From contig JAQFVV010006216.1 in the NCBI GenBank assembly GCA_028023455.1, positions 4,852,877 through 4,916,876 of the forward strand: DNA of 64,000 nt, in the 5' to 3' direction. The notes below the pieces were generated by a model. That model saw only the letters and a list, made by a program, of their open reading frames with translations, did not search any database and was not told the DNA's origin. This DNA is from Epiperipatus broadwayi. Its lineage: Eukaryota; Onychophora; Udeonychophora; Euonychophora; Peripatidae. This document shows positions 21,140-33,430 of this stretch, in pieces. The position numbers were made by a program, and so were the translations under genes. The number at the start of each line of letters is the position of its first letter. Position 1 is the stretch's first letter.

Positions 21140-22554
21140 GGTAATAAATAATATTTTCTTATTCCAATTCTGATATTAGTTTAAGTAGCCATTACAATCT
21201 TTGAAGCCTCCCAGAGTCAGTTTAATGAATGAACTCTATAGCAAAATGAACTATTGATGTGCATGTTTAAAATGCTTTGTACTTATTTAATGCTTTATGT
21301 TATATTATATTTTACTATATGTTATTAAGAATGTGTGTGTGGGTATTATACATAAAATTATTGTTTATTTAATTGAGAAAATTTATAATTAGTTTACAAA
21401 TTACAATAAGCATTTTAGTTAAAATAAATTATCTTTGAAAATTAATATTTTGTCGGTCAATTCTTTACTAATACCACTAATTAGAGCAGAAATTTATTAT
21501 ATTATTTTTTTGATTGAGCTAGGTGGGATTTCTTAGGTGCTAAATTAGTTTGCCATCATTCAGGGTATGTTAGTTACCTCATGTAATTAACTGGCACCTG
21601 GAGTTTACTCCGAAACAAAAAAGTGCTTTGAATGATAGATGTTGAATTTTACAGCCAAGAAGATCTGTGGCCTTGAAATGTAGTCATAGTTATGTATCTT
21701 ATATATATCTCTGGCTTGGCCACGGGTGCCCTCTGGGTATTATGCTTCTCTGCCTAAGGGGCCAGTGTGAAGCAATACTTAAATTACAGTGGAGTAGATC
21801 GAATGTATAATAAATAATTGTATCATTTTTTTTTTTTTTGCATAAAAGTAAGTCTCACAATTTTGTTTTCACAAGTTTCTATTTTATTAAAGAGAAAAAA
21901 TGCATGCTAGATTTTGTTTTCTATGCAATCTACTACCCCATCCAGTTCAATATATTATTTATTAAAGATATACTTTAACATTTTATATTTTTATTGATTC
22001 CACAATACAATTTATAAAATATTTATTCTTCCCTTCTCAATTTTTCCAAAAGTTAATATACGTAAGTCATCATATAGTTCATACATTGTAGAATAAAATA
22101 AAATCTTCGTAATTTGAAAGTCAAAATTTTGTAACTCTATTACTGTATTTCTCTGTTATTATTATAACTGGATAAATCTTTTTAGCATTATCTCCTCTAA
22201 AATCATATGTACTATTAAATTTCTCCTCACATGTTATCCCACTGTATATCTTACATCTACCAGTAAAATGTTATAACTTAGATCTTTATATCTCAAAATC
22301 TATGAAATTTGCATTAGAGCTAAAACATTCATTCATAACTTTAGAGATTTGTTTCTCAAATCATTTTCATCATCAATAAAAATATTCATACAATTGCCTT
22401 TTTTGTGATGCCTTAAATCAAATAAGTTCTTTTGACTATTACATGAATTCTTTACTCAACCTATCCTTTTATGAAAAATTATTATAATAGTGAAATAATA
22501 ATAATAATAAAAATTCCCCACCAATACATAAGGCTTTAAATCTGCTTTATAATC
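21140..22554. other. non-coding DNA with one GC-richer block
   Basis: Bases about 21,500-21,810 are less AT-rich (GGCTTGGCCACGGGTGCCCT, CTAAGGGGCCAGTGTG) and are followed by ATAATAAATAATTG and a T run, like a retroposed tail, but no family could be assigned. The remainder is AT-rich with no signal. Confidence 0.35.
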
Positions 22555-23030
22555 ATTATCGTTTTCAACCAATATTGATTTACTGCAGAATGAATATTTT
22601 TTTAAAACCTTAATCCAGTTTCTTCAATCTCTAGCCTCTCTTATTTCATCTAACCATACTACATGTAATCTTTTTCTAGGTCTTTTACAATTTTTTGGAA
22701 TCCAGTTTAAGATTGTAAATTTCCATCTAGTATCATCTTCTCTAGTAATATGTCTAGCCCAGCTCTACTTAAGTCTCTTAATTCTTTCAATAATATCAAT
22801 AATATTTATTTGTTCTCTTTTCATACTTCATTCAGTTATCTGTTTCTGTATTGCTCGTTTTCTAATTATCCAAGTCTCAGATCCATAGGTAACAACTGGT
22901 AAAACACATTTATTAAAAACTTTTCAAAAACATAGGATATTTCCCTTTAATATTAAATTATAATATCTTAAATTCATGCTTAATCTGCTGCAATTTTTAA
23001 TCTCACAAAAGTTATTGTTGTTGTTATTAT
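22555..23030 (-). pseudogene. RTE-type LINE ORF2 C-terminus, relic
   Basis: On the minus strand the sequence reads VLPVVTYGSETW near 22,870-22,910, then RAIQKQ, later SWARHI, RWKFTILNWIP and RPRKRLHVVWLDEIREA near 22,640-22,760, ending RNWIK. This is the standard end of RTE-clade ORF2 (…CVLPV-TYG-ETW… and W-GHI-R…). Several stops and frame changes are present, and the catalytic RT core is absent, so it is a 5'-truncated dead copy. Confidence 0.8.
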
Positions 23031-23879
23031 TATTTTAGTTTATCATCAATTAACTTTTAAAACCAAGTTTTTGAAACATAAATAATCCATTTACTAATTT
23101 TCATTTATTACATCTGCTACATTTCTGGATTAGAGGTTTCATATTGATACAATTTTGTTTTCCAACTGATATTTATATATTAAAATAAGGGAAAAAATGA
23201 AAATACTTCACAAATGTGAACATCTTTAAATGCATAGAGAAATAAACTTATGTTCTCTCATCATTAATAAAACAACTTTTTAGTTTGTTTTTAATATTAC
23301 AGAAAAGCTTTACTCAAAATGTAGTTACATACTTGGAAAAAAAATTTATTTATTCTTTACTACAAACAATAAACACCGGTTCATGTTTTCTTCACACTCC
23401 TTAAAACATTAAATAATAATAATTTATTAAATTATTTATATATAATACTATACAAACTAAAACTGTAAAAACTTTTTGCCTCTAAATATTTACAAAAAAA
23501 TTGATTTATATATAATATGTAGAAAATATAGTTCCATATATTACAATAGAACAATATAATATATTCGAAGTCTAGTTCATATGAATAAATAATGCTTCAA
23601 TATAGATTTGTTTTTTGTTTTTTTCTTCATTGAGATGTAATTATTTGCATTTTAATAGGAAAAAATAGAATTTCTACATTTAATCATTTAAATTCTCTAA
23701 GTAATATTTGATTAAAGTCTGCATTCATTAAGTTTATATAATTGCTAATATTTTTTAAAGGTTTCTTTTTAAAAAAGAAAATAAATATTAAATAATCAAT
23801 ACTTAATATTGCTTAATAAATTTGCTTAAAATATAAAATACAAATGTGAAATGTAAGTGATGTTATAAATAATGTTTTA
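23031..23879. other. AT-rich non-coding DNA
   Basis: No feature supported before the TIR element. Confidence 0.4.
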
Positions 23880-23999
23880 CTGTATTTGGTTGTTTTATAA
23901 TAGTGTGTTGAAACCGCCGGAGGGCATGGTTTGTTTATAAACAAAGATAAATATAATGTTGCCGGGGGCCGGATTTTTTTTTTTTTTTTTGGTTGGGTT

Positions 24000-24280
24000 T
24001 GTTTATCACATTTAGAAAAGTAATATCAAATTTTTTAAATACAAAAAAAATGCATAAAAAAATCAAAAAATGAATTTATAAAAAGTACTTAATTTTTTTT
24101 ATTCTTTTCATTACTTATATTTTCGGGCCAGAGTTTTTTTTATGTATTTTTGTTTTTTTGTTTATCACATTTAAAAGTACTATCAAATTAATTTTGAACC
24201 AAAAAAAATACATCAATTAAAAATGAATTTTAAAAAGTAGTTACTTTTTATTCTTCTCATTACTTATATTTTCGGTTCAG
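24000..24280. repeat. tandem duplication inside the TIR element
   Basis: TTTGTTTATCACATTTA followed by ATCAAATT, AATGAATTT and TCATTACTTATATTTTCGG occurs twice, offset about 160 bp. Confidence 0.75.
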
Positions 24281-24487
24281 TATTCTACAAAAAAATCAGC
24301 TTCTTATTTTTTTGTTTGTTTTATTTTTATAAATTACAAATAAATCTATTTCCATTTAACGGTAACATTTACAACCCAAAGTCAAACTTTGGGGATGGGT
24401 GTTTACAATTCATAACAGAACGGAATGCAACTCGAAGGTTGACAAAGTTTTGATGGTAATTACCAAAAACATAAATATATACAGCAA

Positions 24488-24733
24488 TTAAAACCAACTT
24501 TTTGGGCTCTTCAGGAACAGCACGCATGCAGCTTCAAGCTCTTTTGTTTGATAACCCTTCCAGTAGTCAGAGAATTCTTTGACATTCGGAAACTTTCCTA
24601 TTTCAGCCATTCGATTAAGCTCGCAGTTGTTCTCACAGAAACATGACTTAGAGCATGATTTGATCCGAATCACGCTTGCACCTACACTTGCCGAATTTTT
24701 TGAGCAGGAAATGTGGGCTAGGGAAGCATGAGA
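24488..24733 (-). CDS. cysteine-rich reading frame of unknown origin
   Basis: A minus-strand frame of about 80 codons ending at 24,488, the longest ATG-initiated part covering 24,488-24,673. It carries five cysteines in KSCSKSCFCENNC plus an upstream ISCSK, then a charged segment with SDYWKGYQ and a hydrophobic VLFLK near the end. It is less AT-rich than its surroundings. I do not recognise the family. It may be the last exon of a captured gene, the decayed end of a transposase, or chance. It is bounded upstream by an in-frame TAG. Confidence 0.3.
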   Translation of the reverse strand, partial: SHASLAHISCSKNSASVGASVIRIKSCSKSCFCENNCELNRMAEIGKFPNVKEFSDYWKGYQTKELEAACVLFLKSPKSWF

Positions 24734-24948
24734 CTATGCTTATAATTGTTAGTAGACATTCCTAAAACATGGGAGATAGAGGGGGAGGTGGTCTTAATGA
24801 ATATTAAAATAGTTTTGGCAATCGGAATTCCAGCCACCCTCACACAATACTGTAGCCAAAAGTGAAATGTGATCGCACATCAAAAATGCTTAGCCCAAAT
24901 CTGAGCTGTAAGCTGACACGATAGCTTCTGTGACAGATTAAATGTATG

Positions 24949-25083
24949 TTTCTGTGCATTAGCATAGAAATAGACACAGCAGCCACCCCGTACAATGGAC
25001 TATTTCTAGGCTTACACAGAAATAAAACGTTTGATAGTGGAGGCCACCTAAATGGCATATTTCTGTGCACTATCATAGAAATA
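24949..25083. repeat. subterminal stem-loop repeats
   Basis: Three copies of a self-complementary motif, TTTCTGTGCA...CATAGAAATA at 24,949 and 25,060 and one inverted at 24,999-25,023. They are spaced about 50-60 bp and lie next to the right TIR. Such arrays often bind transposase in DNA transposons. Confidence 0.65.
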
Positions 25084-25204
25084 ACGCCCTCCGGCAATTT
25101 CAACACGCTATTATAAAACAACCCTGTATTTAAATTAAGCATTGTATTAGATTTATTATTTTTTAAACAAACTTTTCTATAAATTATGCTTCCTTAGTTT
25201 TTTT

Positions 25205-26783
25205 TTTTTTTTAATCAGAGCTGAATTGAAAGTCAGTTCATTACATTTTAAGAAAATTCTACAACAAAAGCGTGAAAATTTTAATCACTTAAAAATACAG
25301 TTGCAGAAATTAACAAATAAAGAAAAAAATACTTCATCTTATAATCAAGCAAGTATTTTTATTTATAATATTGTTTATAGTTATAACAAAGTCAATAATA
25401 TAACAGTTTTATTAATTATAAAACATTATCCAAAGTTGTATGTCATAGAGGTTTTCAAAAAGTCATTCAGCATATTGATATTTATAATGTCTTTGGTTAA
25501 CGATTCAGATATTACTAAAATAAAATACAAAGTAATAACAATTCAAATCTAGTTTGCAGATGAGCTTTTTCAACTTTTCTCAAAATTTTCTAAATAAACA
25601 AAATCTCTTCCAGATCTGTTTATAATTAATGATTTTCTAATTGATGAAAAAGTAGTATTTAGTCCTTTTATTAAATCTGCCATTATTTTTATTATTAAGC
25701 AGCTTAGACTGTATTCTAATACGGGCGTTGACAATATTCCAGTTTTTATTATGCTGAATTTATTGCTTCTATATATTTTTAATTGCTCTTTAACAAATGC
25801 TGTTTTGCTTAAATCTGTTAAGCTTTCTAAGGTTATGCCTATTTATAAAAAAGATTATAGAAATTCATTTATTGACTATAAATCTATTTCAGTTCTACAA
25901 ACTATTGTCCAGATATTTGAAAGATGTTAATACAATAAGATTATCTTTGAGTAATATGGGTATTTTTTATTTAATAGGTCCATTAAAACAAATCTGCTAA
26001 CTATTCTTGATCACATTTGAAATTCAAGTGACAATCACTTTAGATTGGACGTTATCTATTTTGAAATATCCAAAGCTTTTAATAAAATTAATCATAAAAT
26101 TCTTCTTGTAAAGATTTACAGATTAGATATTTTCAAAAGCTTAATTAATTAATTTGATTCTTTTCTTAGAGACAGAATGACTTTTGTGAAAATTAACAAC
26201 AAACGTTCATCAGCATATTTCAGCGTTATTGCAGTGCTTCAAAGCAATTATCTTGCATCTTTAATATTTACTGTATACTGAATTCTCACACTCTATAGTA
26301 TGCAGATAATTGTAAGATTTTTAATTTTATCTGTGCTATTAAAGACTATTTTTTTTTATTTTAAAGAGATATAAATTATTTTTTGAAATAGTGTGTAAAT
26401 AATAATAAAATGTGAATATGGATAAATGCTCAGTTGTCTCTACTAGGAAATCAGAAATCTTGACATTTTTTTACCATATATATGGCTCAAAAATCACAAC
26501 AAATGATCAAAATGATTTATGAATTATATATTTCAATAAAGGTTCTTTTCATTAACACATAGATTTCATGGTGAGCAAAGCTTTCAAAGTTACAAAAGCT
26601 ATTTATAGATATGGGAAAGTAAATAAAACTCAAACTTTTTATGTCTTTCGTACTTTCCATCTTGGAGTATAGATCAATTATATGGAACCCTTATTCCAAG
26701 ACAGATAACACCAAAAGCAATCTGTTTTGACAAAGCTTTAAAATTCAATAATCTAAATAGTGATCAATACACTATGTTAATAG
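25205..26783 (+). pseudogene. Jockey/CR1-like LINE reverse transcriptase, relic
   Basis: Starting about 25,205, a Lys-rich frame (25,226-25,552) resembles the linker before RT. RT pieces then follow in changing frames: NTGVDNIPVFI near 25,715, VMPIYKKDYRNSFIDYKSIS near 25,840, FEISKAFNKINHKILL near 26,060, FLRDRMTFVKINN near 26,165, and ILEYRSIIWNPY near 26,660. The catalytic YADD region is unrecognisable (about 26,300). The relic stops exactly where the gypsy LTR begins at 26,784, so the gypsy element probably inserted into it. Confidence 0.75.
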
Positions 26784-26968
26784 TGTAATGGTCAGTATGA
26801 ACAGACAACAGTAAAATCACTACTAGAGTGATTGAAACCACCACAACTCATTCTAACACCACACATTACTTCATTTTATTTGGCTCAGTGATCAGGGAGA
26901 GAGAGAGAGACTCTTAGAATTAGATTATACTTATTTGACCCCCCTGTGGCAAACAAGATATCCAATAC

Positions 26969-26994
26969 AATATATATATATATATATATATATA
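26969..26994. repeat. (TA)n microsatellite
   Basis: TA dinucleotides. A second TA run lies at 27,469-27,486 on the other side of the inserted MITE, suggesting insertion into a TA tract. Confidence 0.85.
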
Positions 26995-27046
26995 ATAACA
27001 AGTCAGATGTCACATGACTTATATATAGCTTGCACTTACAAATATG

Positions 27047-27470
27047 TAAAATTAAGAGCATGCTAATAGCTCTAAACAAGCTTCTTTTTTTTTTTTTTTT
27101 TATGATAAATGCTACTACAAGAGAAGACATTCAAATCATTTTTATCTTGGATTTTTATATGGAGTATCTGAATTAAGTTCAGGCCCATATGATTTTTTCA
27201 GTTGGAGAGCTGACTTTAAAGACATGTAGATGTCTAAAAGTTTCAGATCTTCTAACAATTAACTTTTAGATAAATGCTTTGCTCGAGTTGGTTTTTTAAA
27301 TCTAATGACCCAACTCCTCACTGAAGAGACCCATAGGTCGAAACCGGTCTGGGGATGGGGACAATCCAAGATAAAAATGATTTGAATGTCTTCTCTTGTA
27401 GTAGCATTTATCATAAATAAAAAAAAAAAAAAGAAGCTTGTTTAGAGCTATTAGCATGCTCTTAATTTTA
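27047..27470. mobile_element. 424-bp MITE with ~105-bp inverted repeats
   Basis: The left arm (27,047-27,151) starts TAAAATTAAGAGCATGC; the right arm (27,365-27,470) ends GCATGCTCTTAATTTTA. Both contain AAGCTTCTTTTTT and ATCATTTTTATCTTGGA or its complement. The unique centre (27,152-27,364) includes GGTCGAAACCGGTC. Both ends are TA, consistent with a TA target. Non-coding. Confidence 0.8.
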
Positions 27471-29994
27471 TATATATATATATATATGAAAATACTAACA
27501 CTTTATTAGTGATACATTATACACAAAAGAAATGACTATTGCTTAATTATTGCTAGACTCATTTGAGATAGTGAAAATTACATTAATTTGTGATTATATG
27601 TAGCAAGAGTTTCAATGTATAACATATATAAGGGACTACATTTAATTTGTGATTGTATATATACAAGGAATTTCAATACACACATATTTTGGATGGTAGA
27701 TTTGATGATATCTAGGGCAGATATCCCTTAAGCAGGCACTTGATACTAAATGAAGCAGGGTAAGTTTAATTAACTCTAGAAAATATGGTTAAAATTGATG
27801 ATTGCAAAGCTCTCACAATCCTGACCAATAAATGCTGAAATATCAGGCTTCACTATATACAAGGGATGCAGTACTGGGTTGCTAAAGTAATAAACAGTCT
27901 AATAATGAGGTAGACTGAAATATGCTCACCTCCACATGGTTGTATTCAAGCCTTTATAAAATAAATGGATCATAGTAGGAATAAATGAGCATCTTACCAA
28001 GATCATTAATAAATTTCACCAACAGGAAGGAATGATCCACTGCCCAACTAGTGATATAAAAAACAAAGTTCCTCCAGTCTGAAATAAGAGAAATATTCCT
28101 GCATTGGCATGGATCATATTCAAAAGAGACCTGGCAAATTAATTTTTTCCAAAGCAGGGAAGTGCATGTGCTGGATGAATGACATACAATAAACATGAAG
28201 TTATATAATACAGTAATCCCAGTTTATATAAAATAATAAATAATTGGCTTTAAATTTAAATACATATATAAATAAAATGTGAATGGTCATCTCATAGGAT
28301 TGCAATATACAAATGTTTATTACACGAGGCTAAATTGGGGCCTATGCAATTATATATTTAAAAATTCTGCCAATAAAATCATTCCCTGCTTAATTGGAGA
28401 TCCACCCCATAGATCTTACCAATATAAGGAAATATTTATATGACAGCCTACAATGATAATATATTAAATTAAATTGTATTAAATGTTTTATAGAATAAAC
28501 TATCGCATCATATACCTCATTGTTTATAACATAAGTTTTAGAAAATTGAAAATAGTGTATCCTTGGTATACATATATTTCATTAATTATAGTGCAAGTTT
28601 TATAGAATTAAAATAGTGTATCTGCAGTACACATATATGTTTGTCTCTTTTTAAATAAAGTTTTAACTTAACACTCAATTATAAAATTGAAAGTTATTTA
28701 TAAACCATTAATGACTAAATGACATCTTTGAAAGAACAGATTTTAAATAAATAAGTTTAAAATTGCAAATAAAAAAAACAAGAATCAATGAGAGGAGGGA
28801 ATTACATGTCTTGATTTGACAGAATTAATGGATTTCTTTTAGATGACATTAAATATTTTGGTCACTGGAAATGTATTTACTAAATTTATCTCCATCTGAT
28901 TCTTAAATAATAAATCTATCATATTTAAGAAGGATCATGTGTATTACAATAGTCAATCTTTCTTAATATCGAATTAATTAAGCTTAGGTCATAATACAAT
29001 AAGAAAAATATTTTGGATAATGCAATAAGAATATTTTAAATAATACAACAAAATACATTTCAAAGAACAATTAATAATTACTCAAGCAAAGGAATTGTAA
29101 TATTAAAGATATTAGAATTGTTTACCAGTAAGTTGAGATTTTCTATAGCTAAAATAAAATTACTATTTAACAGATTTTTGAAGGATTTTGATAGATAGTA
29201 AAACACTATGCTTAACTTCCCAGTATAGTTCATTGGTCCTATGGGTTAGTGCTCATGTATTTTGGCTGGCTTGTGACTTAGAGACATTATATACTGGGGG
29301 CTTCTCTTGATGGCTATGGTAGGTATTTCAGCAACTTTAATTATCAAATGTAGGCAAGAACTTTATCAGCATAGCATTCTATAGGTACCAGGGATCTCAT
29401 ACTCATGCTCCTCTGGAGGTGGTCAGAGAAATTGACAAATTCTACTCACTGGTCATAGCATGACTAATCTACAACAGTTTACCCCTATATAAACAAAGGC
29501 ATCCAGATGTTTTCAAATTGATTAATTAATTTTAAAACTTAGAGAAAATTATTTTCTTTATTATCTAAAAAAAATATTACTGATTGCAATCTCAATCTAG
29601 TTTAATATTAAAATTTTTCTAATTGCATTTTTCTTAATTAAATTCTGAATACTTTGGTTTTGTTTAATCTCCCCCCTCCCCCAGTAATTATACATTTCTT
29701 GTCATCTTTTACTTTAATGACAATGATACACTAAAATATAAATTCCAAAATTAGATTTTAATTCATACATTATTCTGATCACCAGTCGATTTTAATTAAT
29801 TAGTTAAAAACATTTTCTGACTTACCCCCCCCCCTCCTACTCTCACTTAACATTAAATTTCATAATAAAATTAAATTTATTTTTCACATTATTTTTTTTA
29901 AATGCCTTAGTGTTATAACTTTATGGCAACAATATATACATGAAGCACATATATATATATATATATATACACATGTATATATGTGACTGCTTCA

Positions 29995-30589
29995 TATCCC
30001 CATAGCCAGAGGTAATAAACTAAAGAAAAAATTCTTTTGTCTATCCGAGTAATCAACCATTGTTGAAGTTGAATCAATATTAGTATATATATAAAGGATT
30101 TAGTAAATGATTACATAGATTAACACAATATCAAAAAAAATTTCAAATATAGATTTGTTCAGTTTACCTAAAAGCAAAAAAAATTAAAGTTTTTTAAATT
30201 TAATCTTAGGTCAGGAGATTTGCCTGGTATGGGTTGAGGTATCTGGAATTATAGGATCCCTTTATACTGTGCTTCTCTTCCAGGGTGAAAGCGTTATCTC
30301 TGCATTTTTTCTTATAATATATGGGCCATCATAGAGAGGAAAACTTTTTATACTGATTCTTGGCAGTGCTGTTGTTTACTTGTGATGTACAAACTAACAC
30401 ATGATCCCCATGTTAAATTGATGTGGATTTGAGACTCAAGTTTTTCGTTTTTAGCCATATTTCTTAGATATACACAGGTCCTAACTTGTTCCTGGATTAC
30501 ATCAATTTGTTCCCTTTCCATGGGAAACTGGATTTTAATTAGTAGAGGCTATGCTGCCCAAAGTGGAGCCATATTGGAGTAAATCCTGT
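29995..30589. other. gypsy internal non-coding / integrase tail region
   Basis: Between the LTR and the recognisable integrase (minus strand). Bases 29,995-30,003 (TATCCCCAT) read ATGGGGATA on the coding strand, directly before the LTR TGAAGC, and may be the polypurine tract. The integrase C-terminus could lie in about 30,200-30,500 but is too decayed to align. Confidence 0.4.
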
Positions 30590-31142
30590 GGACTCATTAA
30601 TGGTCCAATTTATTTATTTCACCACAGCTTTTTGTTTGCTTTACCCATCCTTTATGGTTCTTTTTCATATAGGTGTAAAATAATCTATTTAACTTGCTCA
30701 TCATCTTTTTGCATTGGTTTGAGGATTTCTTGTTGAAGTTAATATGTTTAGGATTCCATTTTTTTCTATCTACACTTTCCACTCCCTGGACATAAGCAAT
30801 GATCCATGGTCTGACCGGATAGCTTGAGGCTTTCCAACTTCAGAGAAATTGTCTATACTGGAGAGCTTTTACAGTGTTATGAGCATTAGCCTGACGTAGG
30901 GGGTAAGTGGCTATATATTTGGAGAATACATCATGCATTATGATGTGATATTTAAACTGTCTAAAAGATAGCAGGAGTTTATAGTAGTCAACAATCAGTA
31001 GTTCATTTGGAACCTGTGGCAAAATAGCATGACCAGTTTCAGTATGTGATTTATTCAGAGGTTTGTTTTTAAGCATAACTGCCATTTCTGTAGAGTATGC
31101 AGTACACTGGAATACATTCTGGACCAATGGACTTGCCAGCAT
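30590..31142 (-). pseudogene. gypsy integrase, relic
   Basis: The minus-strand frame 30,840-31,142 contains IVDYYKLL and HDVFSKYIATYPL, aligning with MAMDFYGPL and YDLFSKFVAAYPL of the copy at 60,173; the first catalytic Asp is kept. A second piece (30,597-30,782) reads NQCKKMMSKLNRLF and KKNHKGWVKQ, aligned with NPCERVMRELGRLF; the catalytic Glu has become Lys. The middle, with the second Asp, is disrupted. Confidence 0.8.
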
Positions 31143-31543
31143 GTGACTTGTTCAATTGTGAGGGCTGTAATGTCCATATAGGTAGTGTACATACATGATG
31201 AGGCAGTCTCTCAAAACTTTGGCACCATTATCCTCCATGGATTTCTGTTTTGTTTTGCTTTGTAAAACAATGACCATATGTCTACCTTATGAATTTGTTT
31301 CAACTTCTGTACCTGAAACTTTCCTCCAGTATTTCCTTTCTCTAACTGTCATTATTGGTCTATATGCCAGATCATTCTTTTGTAGAAAGTAAATCTTTTA
31401 ATTTCTTTCCACTGATTCATTTATGTGGAGAGACATGATGGCTATGTATGCATTCTCTATAGTTGAATTCTGTGTCATTGTCAACTGGATGATGACTCAG
31501 TACATCTACTATATTTTCAGGTCCTGAACAATGAATCACTTTA

Positions 31544-32000
31544 TTAGGCACTAGATATGGATTTTATGCACAAGCCTTCTAGCATCCATTGATTACTCTT
31601 GTTGGCACTGAGTGGCACTACTATATGGAGAGTTGCCTGTTTTAATAACAGTAATGTGCTAGCATAAGAAATAGTGATCATGTGAATCACTTTATACTTA
31701 AATTTTTGCAGGAATAAGCTCCACTGGATTAAACAATCATTGGTCAAGTATCCCAATTAAGAAATTCAATGCACTTGTGGTCAGTGATAATAATGATCTC
31801 ATAACCCAGGAGAACCTCCCACAGGCCCACACAATTGCCAAGTCATCCTCAATGGTTGAATAGTTCAGTTCAGCACCCCTAAAAGTCCTACTACCCAAAT
31901 ATAATACACTTAGTTTTTTCTTCATCCTACTGAAAGAAAACAACACCTAATTCTTGCTGGCTACTGTCAGTCTGCAAATAAAAGTGGCACTTGGAAATAT
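31544..32000 (-). pseudogene. gypsy RNase H domain, relic
   Basis: The frame 31,737-31,946 reads LSVLYLGSRTFRGAELNYST and EDDLAIVWACGRF, matching GVLYFIIRLLKGPECNYT and KEALAIIWAFEKF in the copy at 59,330. The TDHKSLQFL box is degraded to TTSALNFL. The downstream connection (31,544-31,756) contains QWSLFLQKFKYKV, matching CWSLFLQESNYMV. Confidence 0.8.
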
Positions 32001-32290
32001 GGATGGAAAAGCATCACAGCATTTAAAAAAACCCCTTTTAATTAATTACAATCCTGTTTTTGAATTGCATACCAGCTCTATCAATGATCCTTTTAAAGTA
32101 AAATAAGTAATGTGGCTGCTTCCATAGTAAAATCTTTGTAAAATTTGTGATAGAAGTTATATAGTCCCATAAAGGTTGTTATATGTTAAGAGCCCCATAA
32201 CGGTTGTTATATGCTTCTTACATATAGGTCTGGGAAAGTTCTTTATTGCAGAGATTTTCTCAAGATGTGGATGGATTCCTTGTCTGCTGA

Positions 32291-32990
32291 TCAAGTGACC
32301 CAAAAAGGATATTTTTTCACAGCAAAATAACTCTTCTGGAGAGTTACAGTAGTGTTTTTCTCTCTACATTCAAAAACAAATCGATGGAGGTGGGTCATAT
32401 GTTCATCAAAATCTGTAGATGCAATGTCCACATAATAGTCTAAAGTGTCCTTAAGTTCAGGTGATATCACTTGATCCAGACATCTCAACAATTCTGCCCC
32501 ACTGTTAATTAGTCCAAAAGGCATGTGTTTAAAAATATACATATACCCATTATTTCTGAAGATCATATACTTGCAATCTTGAGGATGTAATATGATCTGC
32601 CAATAACTTGATGTCAAGTCTACAGTTGAAAAAATCTTATTGGCCAGACAAATGAATAATTCTGTGGTGTGGGATAGTAATTTCAATCAGCTTATGTGCA
32701 TCCAGGCACAATCATACAGTCCCGGTTTTCTTTTTGATCATAACTAATGGGTTATATGGGGAGGGACTCTTCAATAACATCCCAATTAATCATTTGTTAT
32801 AACTGATCATCCACTTTTTTCTTGTATTGAAATGTAATCAGATAGGTGCAGCTCTGAAAGGGAGTTTCCTCCTCTACTCTGATACCATGCATTTATCCAT
32901 GTATGGCACCTGGTTTGTTAGAAATACAGAAGCATGATTCTTTAAGATTCCAATCTGCTTTTGTTTTTCTTTCTCTATGGTTAATGATGA
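32291..32990 (-). pseudogene. gypsy reverse transcriptase, relic
   Basis: The frame 32,291-32,686 contains FSTVDLTSSYWQIILHPQD, HMPFGLINSGAELL and YYVDIASTDFDEH. The last is the catalytic YVDD box with one Asp missing (about 32,421-32,438), an in-frame loss of one codon. The first motif Asp (STVDL) is kept. The N-terminal third lies upstream to about 32,990 with shifts. Confidence 0.85.
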
Positions 32991-33329
32991 ATGCTCTACT
33001 TTTTCCAGAATCAGATTTTTATTAAAGATTTGCTGGATACAGTTAACTTGGTTTCTTCTTCACTTTGATATCTTACAAAAACAATCACCTCTGTTGTAAT
33101 TTGAAAAATGCCATGACCATAGTCTACAGAACATTGGTATTGATATAGGTAATTCATCCCATGACAACATTCTGTATAAGTTCTGACATGGTGTGAAATA
33201 CATGTTCAAATTTGGTCATATCAAGGGTCCTTTCCATCTAGATCTGTTTGGCTTCAATCTTTGCACTCTGGCCATTTGTTATAGTGACTGGCATTTGTTT
33301 GATGGTAAGGTAGGGATATTCTTTATCTG

Positions 33330-33430
33330 CTCTTTTATTTGCAAAAACCATTCCTTGGAGATGAAATAAATCTGGCTGCCAGCTCAAATAAGGCAATTTG
33401 TATCCCCTGCATCTCTATCTTTATCATGGC
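33330..33430 (-). pseudogene. gypsy protease active-site region, relic
   Basis: Minus strand near 33,360-33,400 reads ALFELAARFI, nucleotide-alignable with ALLDSGSQI of the copy at 52,310; the catalytic DSG is gone. Confidence 0.55.

Larger units (their letters stand above)
23888..25123. mobile_element. 1.24-kb TIR DNA transposon, non-autonomous, 8-bp TSD
   Basis: The ends are 38-bp inverted repeats with three mismatches, starting GGTTGTTTTATAATAG and ending GCCGGAGGGC. CTGTATTT occurs directly outside both ends, at 23,880-23,887 and 25,124-25,131. An 8-bp duplication fits hAT and a few other superfamilies (P, Merlin), but the terminal GG is not the usual hAT CAG, so the superfamily is left open. 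Internally there is a tandem repeat of about 160 bp (24,000-24,280) and subterminal stem-loop motifs (24,949-25,083). No transposase domain is recognised; one cysteine-rich frame lies at 24,488-24,733 on the minus strand. Confidence 0.8.
26784..29994 (-). repeat. gypsy 3' LTR (left copy)
   Basis: Starts TGTAATGGTCAG and ends GACTGCTTCA. It aligns with 35,376-40,077 over its length, for example ATAGTTCATTGGTCCT at about 29,225 versus 37,570. About 500 bp at 26,970-27,480 has no counterpart and is insertion. The net length is about 2.7 kb. Confidence 0.8.

Noticed and set aside
24840-25142. 100-codon minus-strand frame over the right TIR
   Set aside because: It spans the TIR and subterminal hairpins and runs outside the element; explained by repeat structure.
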